This document shows, piece by piece, positions 12,735 to 12,750 of a stretch of DNA of 12,750 nt. Below the pieces are notes generated by a model. The model was not told the DNA's origin and searched no databases. It saw only the letters and a list, made by a program, of their open reading frames with translations. The DNA is from an uncultured Clostridia bacterium (GTDB lineage: Bacteria > Bacillota > Clostridia > Oscillospirales > Oscillospiraceae): contig CAMWTG010000050.1 of the NCBI GenBank assembly GCA_947177115.1, forward strand, positions 1 to 12,750, read 5' to 3'. The number at the start of each line of letters is the position of its first letter. Position 1 is the stretch's first letter. The position numbers were made by a program, and so were the translations under genes.

Positions 12735-12750
12735 CAAAAGCACCCTCAAG

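Overview
The window looks like chromosome from an anaerobic, spore-forming Clostridium-class Firmicute, most like the Oscillospiraceae (Flavonifractor, Lawsonibacter or Pseudoflavonifractor type). The grounds are: GC-rich coding sequence with strong AAAGGAGG-type ribosome binding sites, TTGACG/TATACT-type promoters, a yjdF riboswitch gene, a SpoIIQ-like membrane M23 protein, an ECF sigma/anti-sigma pair, MurT/GatD-like proteins, and several kinds of short inverted-repeat element. The family assignment is inference from protein style; no 16S gene is present. Most genes lie on the minus strand.

Layout. 1-444 (plus) is AT-rich and holds the tail of a WYL-domain regulator and a possible 47-residue two-helix membrane protein. 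533-1312 (minus) is the M23 protein, with a terminator behind it and a sigma-F-like promoter ahead. 1518-1760 holds inverted repeats. 1768-3250 (minus) is an ECF sigma factor overlapping its probable membrane anti-sigma factor. 3372-4394 (minus) is a threonine aldolase-family enzyme whose leader contains a 120-bp inverted-repeat element. A second, 151-bp element sits between the divergent promoters of the aldolase and of an ftsH-family gene (4844-6286, plus). That ftsH appears to have lost its extracytoplasmic domain, second membrane helix and the start of the AAA domain by an in-frame deletion. A third type of inverted-repeat element (6369-6529) follows. 6593-7012 (minus) is yjdF, preceded by its riboswitch and a strong promoter.

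The right half is two minus-strand transcription groups. The first (10024 to 7255) is an alpha/beta hydrolase, a MurT-like ligase and a GatD-like protein, spaced 12-13 bases apart with each Shine-Dalgarno overlapping the preceding stop codon. The GatD-like protein lacks both the catalytic Cys and His of the glutaminase, and the MurT-like partner lacks the aspartates of the motif thought to supply the third triad member. This is therefore probably not a normal lipid II isoglutaminyl synthase, and it is the best candidate here for something undescribed. The second (12628 to 10173) is mnmG followed two bases later by a GNAT acetyltransferase.

The strongest observations are the coordinated loss of the glutaminase triad in the MurT/GatD-like pair, the internally deleted FtsH, the yjdF riboswitch with a perfect anti-Shine-Dalgarno, and the MITE-like elements placed in leaders and between promoters.
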